DNA of 30,951 bases, from the NCBI GenBank assembly GCA_900556025.1, contig USNG01000018.1, positions 1 through 30,951 of the forward strand, written 5' to 3'. The notes beneath the pieces were generated by a model. It searched no databases, was not told the DNA's origin, and saw nothing but the letters and a program-made list of their open reading frames with translations. The translations under genes were made by a program, and so were the position numbers. The first letter of the stretch is position 1; each line of letters opens with the position of its first letter. The DNA comes from an uncultured Mycoplasmatota bacterium (GTDB lineage: Bacteria; Bacillota_I; Bacilli_A; RF39; UBA660). Positions 24,176-30,951 of this stretch are shown here, one piece after another.

Positions 24176-25327
24176 TCACTTTTTCAATATTTCATTATAT
24201 AATCTTAAACAATTTTTTTGATCATTAAATCCATAAAATTTATCTGCAAATTTAACATATTTATCTTCATTTTTAAAATTATTCATCAATATTTTTTCAA
24301 CATTTTTTATAAGAATGTTGAGTGATTTACAGGAAACACCAAAATCTCCTTTTTTCAAATCCAAATATCCCTTTTCATAATGTTTTGAATAAAAAGCATC
24401 ATAATCAAAATGAAAAAACAAAACTGGCTTCTTCTGATATGCAACATCAAAAAAAGTAGATGAATAATCTGTAATAAGCATTGAACATTTTTTTAATAAA
24501 GTATGAATATCATAATCACTACTTTTACAAATTTTAACCATTTTATTATTAATACTCATAAGTTTAATTCTTTTTTGTATTTCATAATGTGGATAAAACA
24601 ATATTTTAACATTATATTTTAATAATATTTTTTCCAAATCCTTTGAATTAATAAAACTCAACCAATTCTTACAATAACTGCTTTCTTTAAATTCATTATC
24701 TGACGAATAAAATAAATACTGTCTCCAAGTAGGCATCAATAATATAAACCTTTCACTTTCTGAATTTAAATCATCAAATCTACAAAGTCCAGTTAATTTC
24801 ACAATATCTTCATTATATCCAAAGTTATCTAATATAAATTTATATTCCATAGGTGAAGATGTAACAAATAAATCTATTTTCTTATTAACAAGTGATGGTA
24901 GATAATTATATATTATGCCATGTTGTATAAAGATTCTCTTTCCTTTACAATAAATTAAGTTTCTATCATCCAATTTCCAGAACATACCACTATCTGGAGA
25001 GTAACCCATATGGTGAGTACTAATCAAATACTTTGCATTTATAAAAATTACAAAATGTTTAAAAGATGATTTATAAACAACATCTTTTTTATTAATTCTT
25101 TTTAAATCATAAGAATCTTTCTTAATTATATATTTGATATTAAGATTTGTATGATTCTTTTTTAGATATTCATAAAAATAAAATCCATTATCTCTAGCTT
25201 CATCTCCCCTTTCAGCTATTAGCCAAACATCATTATATTTTTTTCTAAAAAAGGGAGCAACAATTAAAGATATAACATATTTAATCAAATATATTACCTG
25301 TAGCATTCTTCTTAATATTTTTTTCAT
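24176..25327 (-). CDS. CDP-glycerol glycerophosphotransferase family enzyme (TagB/TagF-like)
   Basis: A 383-residue peripheral membrane enzyme of the Glyphos_transf family, which transfers glycerol- or ribitol-phosphate from the CDP-linked donor to a lipid-linked acceptor. RIFIQHGIIYNYLPSL, LPTW-like LMPTWRQ, ILFYPHYEIQ and LITDYSSTFFDVAYQKKPVLFF are the family motifs, with the conserved His, Asp and Ser of QHG and TDYSS. The basic, hydrophobic N-terminus would bind the membrane. ATG 25327 follows AGGAAGG and lies one base after the preceding stop. No tagD-like gene is in the window, so the donor must come from elsewhere. Confidence 0.88.
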   Translation of the reverse strand: MKKILRRMLQVIYLIKYVISLIVAPFFRKKYNDVWLIAERGDEARDNGFYFYEYLKKNHTNLNIKYIIKKDSYDLKRINKKDVVYKSSFKHFVIFINAKYLISTHHMGYSPDSGMFWKLDDRNLIYCKGKRIFIQHGIIYNYLPSLVNKKIDLFVTSSPMEYKFILDNFGYNEDIVKLTGLCRFDDLNSESERFILLMPTWRQYLFYSSDNEFKESSYCKNWLSFINSKDLEKILLKYNVKILFYPHYEIQKRIKLMSINNKMVKICKSSDYDIHTLLKKCSMLITDYSSTFFDVAYQKKPVLFFHFDYDAFYSKHYEKGYLDLKKGDFGVSCKSLNILIKNVEKILMNNFKNEDKYVKFADKFYGFNDQKNCLRLYNEILKK

Positions 25328-25328
25328 C

Positions 25329-26303
25329 TTATACCTTCCTAATATTATAAACATACCATCCAATTTTTACAAAAGATGAACCCAAAGTAGATAATAATAG
25401 TGCCAATAAATTAACTTTATTTATATTTTTATTTCTTAACAAAGTCCATCCCTCATGAAGTATTTCTTTTCTTAAATCACTTTTGTATTTTTTCACTTGA
25501 TTATTACTTAATTTAGATGAACACATTTGTGCATAAACGCCAAACATTGTTTTAAATTTTTTATTCATACAATTAACACTTAAATCAGAATATTTTTTTG
25601 AAATATCATCACACATAATTGAAGTCATTTCAATAGCATCCATTTTCTTTACATTAAATTCACATCTAGTAATAGAATTTTTTCTCAAGCAATAAAAATA
25701 ATAACTTTTATTTCCATAAGCTATCTTGTTACATTTCATAATCAATTTATAAATAGTAGCATTATCCTCATATAATTTTCCTACTGGAAAAGAAATATAA
25801 TCAAACAAATTTTTTCTATACATTTTTGCACAAGCAGAAACAGTAAATCCCTCTTCATTGACCAATCTCTTTAAAGCATCCTTTTGAGACAATAAATCTT
25901 CTTTATAACCAACCCCAATATCTTGAACTTTTTTAGAAAGAATCTTATAAGAAGAAATGGATAAATCCGTTGAATATTTGACAATAAGTTTTTTCAAATA
26001 TTCAACATATCTTTCATCAACATAATCATCTGAATCTATAAAAACTAAATACTCACCACCTGATTTTTTAATTCCATAATTTCTAGCATCAGATAAACCA
26101 CCATTCTTTTTATGATATACCTTGATTCTTTTATCACACTTAGACCATTTATTACATAATTTACCAGAACTATCGGTAGATCCATCATCTACCAAAATAA
26201 TTTCTAAATTAGTGTATGTTTGATCAATAACAGAAGAAACACATTTATCCAAATATTTTTCAACATTATAAACAGGAATAATAACACTTACTAAATCTTC
26301 CAT
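25329..26303 (-). CDS. Family 2 glycosyltransferase
   Basis: A 324-residue inverting glycosyltransferase with a GT-A fold. VSVIIPVYNVEKYLDKCVSS at the start, DDGSTD (39-44) for nucleotide binding, GGLSDARNYGI, and DSDD (90-93, metal site) are classical GT2 motifs. The C-terminal 130 residues are basic and probably lie on the membrane. The donor sugar is unknown. AAAGGTAAT precedes the ATG, which comes one base after the stop of the upstream glycosyltransferase. Confidence 0.92.
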   Translation of the reverse strand: MEDLVSVIIPVYNVEKYLDKCVSSVIDQTYTNLEIILVDDGSTDSSGKLCNKWSKCDKRIKVYHKKNGGLSDARNYGIKKSGGEYLVFIDSDDYVDERYVEYLKKLIVKYSTDLSISSYKILSKKVQDIGVGYKEDLLSQKDALKRLVNEEGFTVSACAKMYRKNLFDYISFPVGKLYEDNATIYKLIMKCNKIAYGNKSYYFYCLRKNSITRCEFNVKKMDAIEMTSIMCDDISKKYSDLSVNCMNKKFKTMFGVYAQMCSSKLSNNQVKKYKSDLRKEILHEGWTLLRNKNINKVNLLALLLSTLGSSFVKIGWYVYNIRKV

Positions 26304-26304
26304 A

Positions 26305-27153
26305 TTACCTTTTCCCCGCTTTCATGCCAAATAATCTTGCTGCCATATCAAATGGATATCTAAAAAACATTTTAATATTTTTTTCTTGAACTATTCTCTT
26401 AAGTACATATTTTGCTAAATCGGCGCCACTACTATTAGTACCATAATTATCCAAATAAGAGTTTTCTTTAAAAAAAATACCAGTTAGCTTATATCTATCG
26501 TATATTTGTTTTAATGTAAAATTATGTGAATGATATACTATTGAATCAGACTCATACGATATTTTATAGCCATTAGTTATTAATTTATAAGCTAAATACA
26601 TATCTTCGGAAATTGTTAATTTTTTAGAATCATATCCTTTTACTTTTTTGAATGCCTTCAAATCCACAGCACTAGCAGCATCACTAAAAAAGAAAGTTCT
26701 AAGGCCATATTTTTCAATATCATTCTTTGATCTCATAAATGAATAATCTGGATAATTACGTTCTCTGGTATATTTTTCTATATTATTATACTTAGTAATT
26801 TGCCTAGAATAAGCAGCAGCACAATTTCCTTTAAGAATATTTTTTGTCAAATTATATAACCATTTATCATCTTTAATTACAACATCCTGAGTAATAAAGC
26901 AAACAATATCAGCATTACTCTTCATAGCCGCTTTTTCTCTAGTTAAGCTATGAGAAAATTCACTTTTCTTAACGATTTCATAATTACATTTGTTATTTTT
27001 CAATAATTGTTCAGAATTATCTTTTGATTCAGTTAATAAAAAAAGAATTTCCCCAACATTTACATTTTTTTGAATCAATAAAGATTTATATAAGTCATCT
27101 ATATATTCTTCAGCATTATATAAAGGACATATGATATCGATTACTTTTTTCAT
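26305..27153 (-). CDS. Family 2 glycosyltransferase, probable rhamnosyltransferase
   Basis: A 282-residue GT2 enzyme. IDIICPLYNAEEYIDDLYKSL, then FSHSLTREKAAMKSNADIVCFITQDVV (TQD takes the DXD place), and ISEDMYLAYKLITNGYKI resemble rhamnosyltransferases of the RfbN/WbbL group, and dTDP-L-rhamnose is made by the neighbouring operon. Thus it likely adds rhamnose to the lipid-linked unit. The ATG at 27153 has GGGAAGTGAAG upstream; a frame to 27168 also exists but has no better site. First gene of the seven-gene operon running to 17400. Confidence 0.85.
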   Translation of the reverse strand: MKKVIDIICPLYNAEEYIDDLYKSLLIQKNVNVGEILFLLTESKDNSEQLLKNNKCNYEIVKKSEFSHSLTREKAAMKSNADIVCFITQDVVIKDDKWLYNLTKNILKGNCAAAYSRQITKYNNIEKYTRERNYPDYSFMRSKNDIEKYGLRTFFFSDAASAVDLKAFKKVKGYDSKKLTISEDMYLAYKLITNGYKISYESDSIVYHSHNFTLKQIYDRYKLTGIFFKENSYLDNYGTNSSGADLAKYVLKRIVQEKNIKMFFRYPFDMAARLFGMKAGKR

Positions 27154-27191
27154 TTCTTCACTTCCCAAAATATTAAATATCAGACAAAAAT

Positions 27192-27200
27192 ATTATACCA
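27192..27200 (-). promoter_or_regulatory. Extended -10 promoter of the polysaccharide operon
   Basis: TGGTATAAT on the minus strand (27192-27200), about 40 bases before the first ATG; no good -35, consistent with an extended -10 type. Confidence 0.55.
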
Positions 27201-27237
27201 TTTATAGTAGTAAATTAAAAGCAAAATAGTAAACAAA

Positions 27238-27271
27238 GTAAAAGAGTTGTAAATTTATACAACTCTTTTAC
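27238..27271 (-). terminator. Terminator after the YerB-like lipoprotein gene
   Basis: Perfect 14-bp stem GTAAAAGAGTTGTA/TACAACTCTTTTAC (27238-27251, 27258-27271) with a 6-base loop, overlapping the stop codon. The T run on the minus strand is short. Confidence 0.8.
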
Positions 27272-28314
27272 TTAATACTTACACTCTTTGATTTGTCAAA
27301 AAGATTTATATATGTATTGCCATCATTAACATTTACTTCTGTTCCATCTGTATAAGCATATTTAGTTTGAGCGCTTCTAGATTCTTTACTCCATTTAATT
27401 TCTCTTGCATAACCATTAGTTATATAGTACCCACTACCACTACCAATATTGTATAAATCAGTATAATTTGTACCAGCTGTATCAGTATAACCTTTAACTT
27501 TCCCAGTTCCAATTAATGTTATGATAATATTTTTAGTATCAAATTTATTTCCATTAAAATAATCCTTATGTTCTTTATTATTATAGTATCTTTGATATCT
27601 CCCAGTATTTTCATCATATACATATTTTAATTTATAACTACCAGAATAATTTAACTCAACTGTTTTAGCTTCTTTAGCATCGCTTGCCTTACTTAAATCA
27701 ATAATATCAGTTGTATATTTAAGTGGTGATTTAACATCTGTAGTTAATCTATATTTTTTTGTATTAGTTGCATAATTAATTAATTTTTCTAAACTTGTAT
27801 ATCCAGTATGTTCTGTTGCTAATTTTTCTGGATTATCCCTAAAGAATGGTTTTGAAGAACTTTGAGCATCTATATCAGTTACTTTAGTTTCTTTAATTAC
27901 ATCGTAAGCAGGATGATTTCCACCCCAATGTACAAATATTGCATCATTTTCTAATGCATAATCAATATAGTTTTGTCTAGCACTTCTTATAGTACCAATT
28001 TTATTAGTTGTTTTATCTTTAAATAAAGCTAAACTTCTTGAATAACCACCTTCAATTGGAAATTCATAAATCATATATGCTTGATCTAAACCAGCTTGAA
28101 CTTTCATAGCAGATGGTAAGTTATTAATTATAATAGCGTAAGGTCTAGATTTAGAATCTTCATCTATTATAGTTAATTTCTTTTCTTCAACTTTTGGTTC
28201 GACTTGAACATCATTATTTTTATCCTTATTAGAATCAACCTTTTCTTCTTTTTTTCCACATCCACTTACAAGTAACAATACAACAAGAAGTAATACAACC
28301 AATCTTTTTTTCAT
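27268..28314 (-). CDS. YerB-like lipoprotein (DUF3048)
   Basis: A 348-residue lipoprotein: signal peptide with LVSGC, lipidated Cys19, a Lys/Glu/Asp linker, then the DUF3048 domain from about residue 55. RPYAIIINNLPSAMKVQAGLDQA, EGGYSRSLALF, IGTIRSARQNYIDYALENDAIFVHWGG and the later GNTYINLFDKSKSV are family features. YerB-type proteins lie outside the membrane in many Firmicutes; their activity is not settled. GAGGAG precedes the ATG. It is 12 bases downstream of the sugar-transferase gene, in the same operon. Confidence 0.9.
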   Translation of the reverse strand: MKKRLVVLLLVVLLLVSGCGKKEEKVDSNKDKNNDVQVEPKVEEKKLTIIDEDSKSRPYAIIINNLPSAMKVQAGLDQAYMIYEFPIEGGYSRSLALFKDKTTNKIGTIRSARQNYIDYALENDAIFVHWGGNHPAYDVIKETKVTDIDAQSSSKPFFRDNPEKLATEHTGYTSLEKLINYATNTKKYRLTTDVKSPLKYTTDIIDLSKASDAKEAKTVELNYSGSYKLKYVYDENTGRYQRYYNNKEHKDYFNGNKFDTKNIIITLIGTGKVKGYTDTAGTNYTDLYNIGSGSGYYITNGYAREIKWSKESRSAQTKYAYTDGTEVNVNDGNTYINLFDKSKSVSIK

Positions 28315-28326
28315 AATACTCTCCTC

Positions 28327-29025
28327 TTATAAAGCTCCATCTCTTTTAAAAACTATCACAAAAGTTTTAAATAATATTTTTAAATCTAAAAGCAATGACT
28401 TAATCTTAACATATTTTACATCTAAATTTAATCTATCATTAAAATCAGTATTATTTCTTCCTCTAACCTGCCAATATCCAGTCAAGCCAGGTTTAACAGT
28501 AGTTATAGTTTTGTATCTACTACCCATATCTTTTTTCTCACGTGGCAAATAAGGTCTAGGACCAACTAAGGACATTTGACCTAAAAATACATTTATAAAT
28601 TGTGGAAACTCATCTATAGATGTAATTCTTAAAAGTTTACCGATTTTTGTAATTCTAGGATCATTATTTAATTTTTTATATTTGTTATACTCATTAGCTA
28701 TTTTTTTATCATTTTTTAGCATTTCTTCTAAAATAGCATCTGCATTGGGAACCATTGTTCTAAATTTTATCATTTTAAAAATTTTACCATTTTTTCCAAT
28801 TCTATCTTGCACAAAGAAGATTGAATTATTGTCTCTAGCAAACAAAGAGAAAATTTTTACAACAATAACAATTGGAATTAAAAATGCAATTCCAACAATA
28901 CTGCCAATAAAATCAAAAAATCGTTTTACAAACAAATAAAAATAATTATCATTAATTATTGTCTTTTCTTGAACTATAGACTTTGAAATTTTCTTTGTAT
29001 TTTCGACTTCTAACGTTTCATTCAT
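28327..29025 (-). CDS. Initiating undecaprenyl-phosphate sugar transferase (WbaP/EpsL type)
   Basis: A 232-residue polyprenyl-phosphate hexose-1-phosphate transferase that puts the first sugar on undecaprenyl phosphate and so begins the repeat unit. The membrane segment FFDFIGSIVGIAFLIPIVIV, FFVQDRIGKNGKIFKMIKFRTM, LRITSIDEFPQFINVFLGQMSLVGPRP and KPGLTGYWQVRGR are complete family motifs. Short form, without the extra N-terminal segments of WbaP. The sugar (glucose, galactose or N-acetyl type) is not readable. AGGAG lies 10 bases before the ATG; a sigma-A promoter is directly upstream. Confidence 0.93.
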   Translation of the reverse strand: MNETLEVENTKKISKSIVQEKTIINDNYFYLFVKRFFDFIGSIVGIAFLIPIVIVVKIFSLFARDNNSIFFVQDRIGKNGKIFKMIKFRTMVPNADAILEEMLKNDKKIANEYNKYKKLNNDPRITKIGKLLRITSIDEFPQFINVFLGQMSLVGPRPYLPREKKDMGSRYKTITTVKPGLTGYWQVRGRNNTDFNDRLNLDVKYVKIKSLLLDLKILFKTFVIVFKRDGAL

Positions 29026-29053
29026 TATGCAACTACTCCTAACTTGTAAACCT

Positions 29054-29082
29054 ATTATACTATTTTAAACTTAGTTATTCAA
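29054..29082 (-). promoter_or_regulatory. Sigma-A-type promoter of the sugar-transferase operon
   Basis: TTGAAT (29077-29082), 17-base spacer, TATAAT (29054-29059) on the minus strand. Confidence 0.75.
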
Positions 29083-29100
29083 CCATTTATAAATTTTTAT

Positions 29101-29131
29101 ACAAAAAAACTGATAAGTTTTTATCAGTTTT
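29101..29131 (-). terminator. Terminator of the LCP gene
   Basis: 11-bp stem AAAACTGATAA/TTATCAGTTTT (29121-29131 and 29106-29116) with a 4-base loop, overlapping the stop codon, followed on the minus strand by a T run. Confidence 0.85.
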
Positions 29132-30584
29132 TGTTAAGTGCTTGGTTTAATTTAACTTTTGCTTCTTCAACTGTTTTTAAGTTAGGATTCATTACATATA
29201 ATTCTCTACTTGGGTAACTATACGTATAAGCATATAAATCGCTTCCTGAAACATTGTATGTATCTATTGTCCATCCACTCATATCATCTACTTGCATTTT
29301 TACTAAACTTGTAATTTCTTCAGTTGTTATATTAGTTTCAAATGTACCATTTAAAGATGTTAGTATATCTGAATATTTAGATATAAGTGTTTTAGAACTA
29401 GTAACTTTTTCAATTATTTTTTGAATTACTTGTTCTTGATTTTCTCCTCTATGCCTATCTCCATCAGTATAAGTATGTCTTTCACGAGCAAATGCTAAAG
29501 CACATTTACCTTTTACTTTGTTATTTCCAGGTTTAAACACACAATCTCTATCAGTCCAACAACTAAAACTTCTTGTTTGATCATTGTATAATGTAATACC
29601 ATCAATAGCATCTACTAATTTTACAACTGCATTAAAATTAACTCTAACATAATATGGAACTTTAATCTCATATAAATCTTCTAATGTTGACATAGACATG
29701 TTTACTCCACCAACAAGTCCAGCATGAGTTAATTTATCTTTAAGTCCTGTTTTACCATGTAATTGAACATAATAATCTCTAGGTGTATTTACCATCAAAA
29801 TCTTTTTTTCAGTTGGGTTAACAACTAATAAAATATTAACATCACTTAAACTCTTAGCAGGTAACTTACCACTTCTTGTATCTATTCCACTTAAATAAAC
29901 AATAAACGGGTCTTCTGTTACATCTACTCCTGTAGATGTATTTTCTATTCTTTGTTTAATCTCTATTGTATCTAATACTTTAACACTATTTGTGTATTCT
30001 TGATCTTCTTCAACCATCGCATCATAATTACCTGAATTAACAATAATTATAGTTTCAATATTATCTTTAACTTCATATAATAATTCAGCAACATTTTCAC
30101 TATATTCTAATTTACTATTTTTTATTTTTTTATTGATAGACTTCTCAAGTAAAGTCTTATCATCCATATCATTAACTAATTTTATAGTTTTATTATTTAA
30201 ATCACTTATTGAATTAATATTTGAATTTTTATTAACAACAACATTATATATATTAGTTTCATATTTAGCATTTAAATTATCTTTTAAAAATTTCAATGTA
30301 TCATCTAATTTGTCATTAGCAAAATATGTAATTCCAATCAAAGGAATAAATATAATATCGCAAATTATTAATATCCAAGCTCTTGAATTTTTATTTCTAA
30401 TAAATAAGATAAACATTAATATTAAAAATACCATTACACCTACTAAAATCATATAGTATTTAGTTGGTAATATATTAGCAGTATATATTAAATAACACAA
30501 GTATCCCATAGATATTAAAGCAAGTAACCATAAAAAACCACTAATTATTCTTAAAACAGTATTTTTCTTCTTTCTTTTTGACAT
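29124..30584 (-). CDS. LCP (LytR-CpsA-Psr) family glycopolymer transferase, CpsA-like
   Basis: A 486-residue membrane-anchored enzyme that attaches lipid-linked glycopolymer to peptidoglycan. Three membrane segments lie in residues 10-100, then an accessory domain at about 105-215 (IYNVVVNKNSNINSISDLNN to IETIIIVNSGNYDAMV) like that in streptococcal CpsA, then the LCP domain from about 230. LSDVNILLVVNPTEKKILMVNTPRDYYVQL, DKLTHAG, FNAVVKLVDAIDGI and DGDRHRGENQEQVIQ carry the conserved Asp and Arg residues for the pyrophosphate. It has its own promoter and terminator, upstream of the sugar-transferase operon. Confidence 0.93.
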   Translation of the reverse strand: MSKRKKKNTVLRIISGFLWLLALISMGYLCYLIYTANILPTKYYMILVGVMVFLILMFILFIRNKNSRAWILIICDIIFIPLIGITYFANDKLDDTLKFLKDNLNAKYETNIYNVVVNKNSNINSISDLNNKTIKLVNDMDDKTLLEKSINKKIKNSKLEYSENVAELLYEVKDNIETIIIVNSGNYDAMVEEDQEYTNSVKVLDTIEIKQRIENTSTGVDVTEDPFIVYLSGIDTRSGKLPAKSLSDVNILLVVNPTEKKILMVNTPRDYYVQLHGKTGLKDKLTHAGLVGGVNMSMSTLEDLYEIKVPYYVRVNFNAVVKLVDAIDGITLYNDQTRSFSCWTDRDCVFKPGNNKVKGKCALAFARERHTYTDGDRHRGENQEQVIQKIIEKVTSSKTLISKYSDILTSLNGTFETNITTEEITSLVKMQVDDMSGWTIDTYNVSGSDLYAYTYSYPSRELYVMNPNLKTVEEAKVKLNQALNKN

Positions 30585-30607
30585 TTCCTATCCCAACTTT
30601 CTAGCAT

Positions 30608-30636
30608 ATTATACCACTATAAGTACTAAATATCAA
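30608..30636 (-). promoter_or_regulatory. Sigma-A-type promoter of the LCP gene
   Basis: TTGATA (30631-30636), 17-base spacer, TATAAT (30608-30613) with TGG before it (extended -10), minus strand. Confidence 0.8.
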
Positions 30637-30682
30637 TTATAGTTTATGCATAATAAGTGTAAACATACATTAAAAGTAATGT

Positions 30683-30951
30683 TTATAATTTTTTTATTTC
30701 TTCAATAGTTAATCCTGTTGTATCAGAAATAATTTTAACATCAACATTATTTTCTTTTAATTTTTTTGCATGTTCTATATTTAGTTTAGTTTTTTGAGTC
30801 TTTAGTTCTTCATCTTTGCTTTTTAGTTCTTCTCTACTATTTTTTAATTCTTCATTTTTCTCAGAAATAATAGTTCTTAAAGCATTCTCAGTTTTTTCTT
30901 GATCTTCTTCTCTGCTTATAAATGTTACAAAGTCATCATCGCTATTTAACT
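30683..30951 (-). CDS. Probable Rpn/PD-(D/E)XK nuclease family protein, C-terminal part, cut by window edge
   Basis: The last 89 codons of a gene running off the right edge. The sequence has a charged coiled coil (EKNEELKNSREELKSKDEEL) and ends VDVKIISDTTGLTIEEIKKL, a pattern typical of the C-terminus of Rpn-family recombination-promoting nucleases/putative transposases, and of related uncharacterised proteins in Firmicutes. The catalytic N-terminal domain is outside the window, so the call rests on the tail alone. No good terminator follows; the stop codon is TAA at 30683-30685. Confidence 0.6.
   Translation of the reverse strand, partial: LNSDDDFVTFISREEDQEKTENALRTIISEKNEELKNSREELKSKDEELKTQKTKLNIEHAKKLKENNVDVKIISDTTGLTIEEIKKL

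Noticed and set aside
17400..25400. Possible use of TGA as Trp (Mollicutes code)
   Set aside because: Trp is encoded by TGG and several genes (deacetylase, glycerophosphotransferase, epimerase/reductase, LCP) end at TGA directly before the next gene's start or a terminator, so the standard code holds.
30655..30685. AAACAT/ATGTTT inverted repeat after the end of the partial nuclease gene
   Set aside because: Bulged stem without a T run on the minus strand; too weak to call a terminator.

Overview
The window is very AT-rich with short intergenic gaps. It looks like a contig from a walled, low-GC member of the Firmicutes (Bacilli, probably a small-genome gut lineage near Erysipelotrichales/RF39). 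The evidence is Shine-Dalgarno-led genes, AGA/TTA-dominated codons, TGA used as a stop, homologues of Bacillus sporulation genes (yutH, yunB, dacB), and cell-wall polymer genes (uppP, LCP, sugar-nucleotide and glycosyltransferase genes). The lineage is inferred from gene content, not from a marker-gene search.

Layout. (1) 1-733: ribosomal genes rplF (5' part only) and rpsH, minus strand. They have a different codon style (Leu mostly TTG, many C-ending codons) and no rplE or rpsN upstream; a 350-base gene-free stretch follows. This end may be a chimeric assembly join. (2) 1134-1881: an operon of eight tRNA genes with a strong promoter and terminator. (3) 1952-6721: S1-domain protein, YutH-like protein, a disordered protein plus a DUF1292-like protein, YutD, YunB and a tail-anchored membrane protein. 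The order yutH-yutD-yunB recalls the Bacillus yut/yun region. (4) 6853-13712: ferredoxin, rluB, dacB-like peptidase, nadK, cinA-type amidase, uppP and small unknown, lipo- or membrane proteins. (5) 13830-30584: a cell-surface polysaccharide locus.

The polysaccharide locus has three transcription blocks. A plus-strand operon makes dTDP-L-rhamnose from three polypeptides carrying all four activities: an HTH-RfbA fusion, an RfbC-RfbD fusion and RfbB. A convergent minus-strand seven-gene operon (27153 to 17400) holds two GT2 glycosyltransferases, a CDP-glycerol glycerophosphotransferase-like enzyme, a Wzy-like polymerase, a flippase fused to an ATP-grasp ligase, a PIG-L-type deacetylase and a BCCT transporter. 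Upstream of it are an initiating sugar-phosphate transferase with a YerB-like lipoprotein, and an LCP ligase for attachment to peptidoglycan. The window ends in the 3' part of a probable Rpn-type nuclease gene.

The most notable points are the DNA-binding domain fused to RfbA, next to a perfect inverted repeat over its own promoter; the flippase-ATP-grasp fusion, whose junction looks like a recently erased gene boundary; and sporulation-type genes with mother-cell-sigma-like -10 boxes almost touching their start codons.
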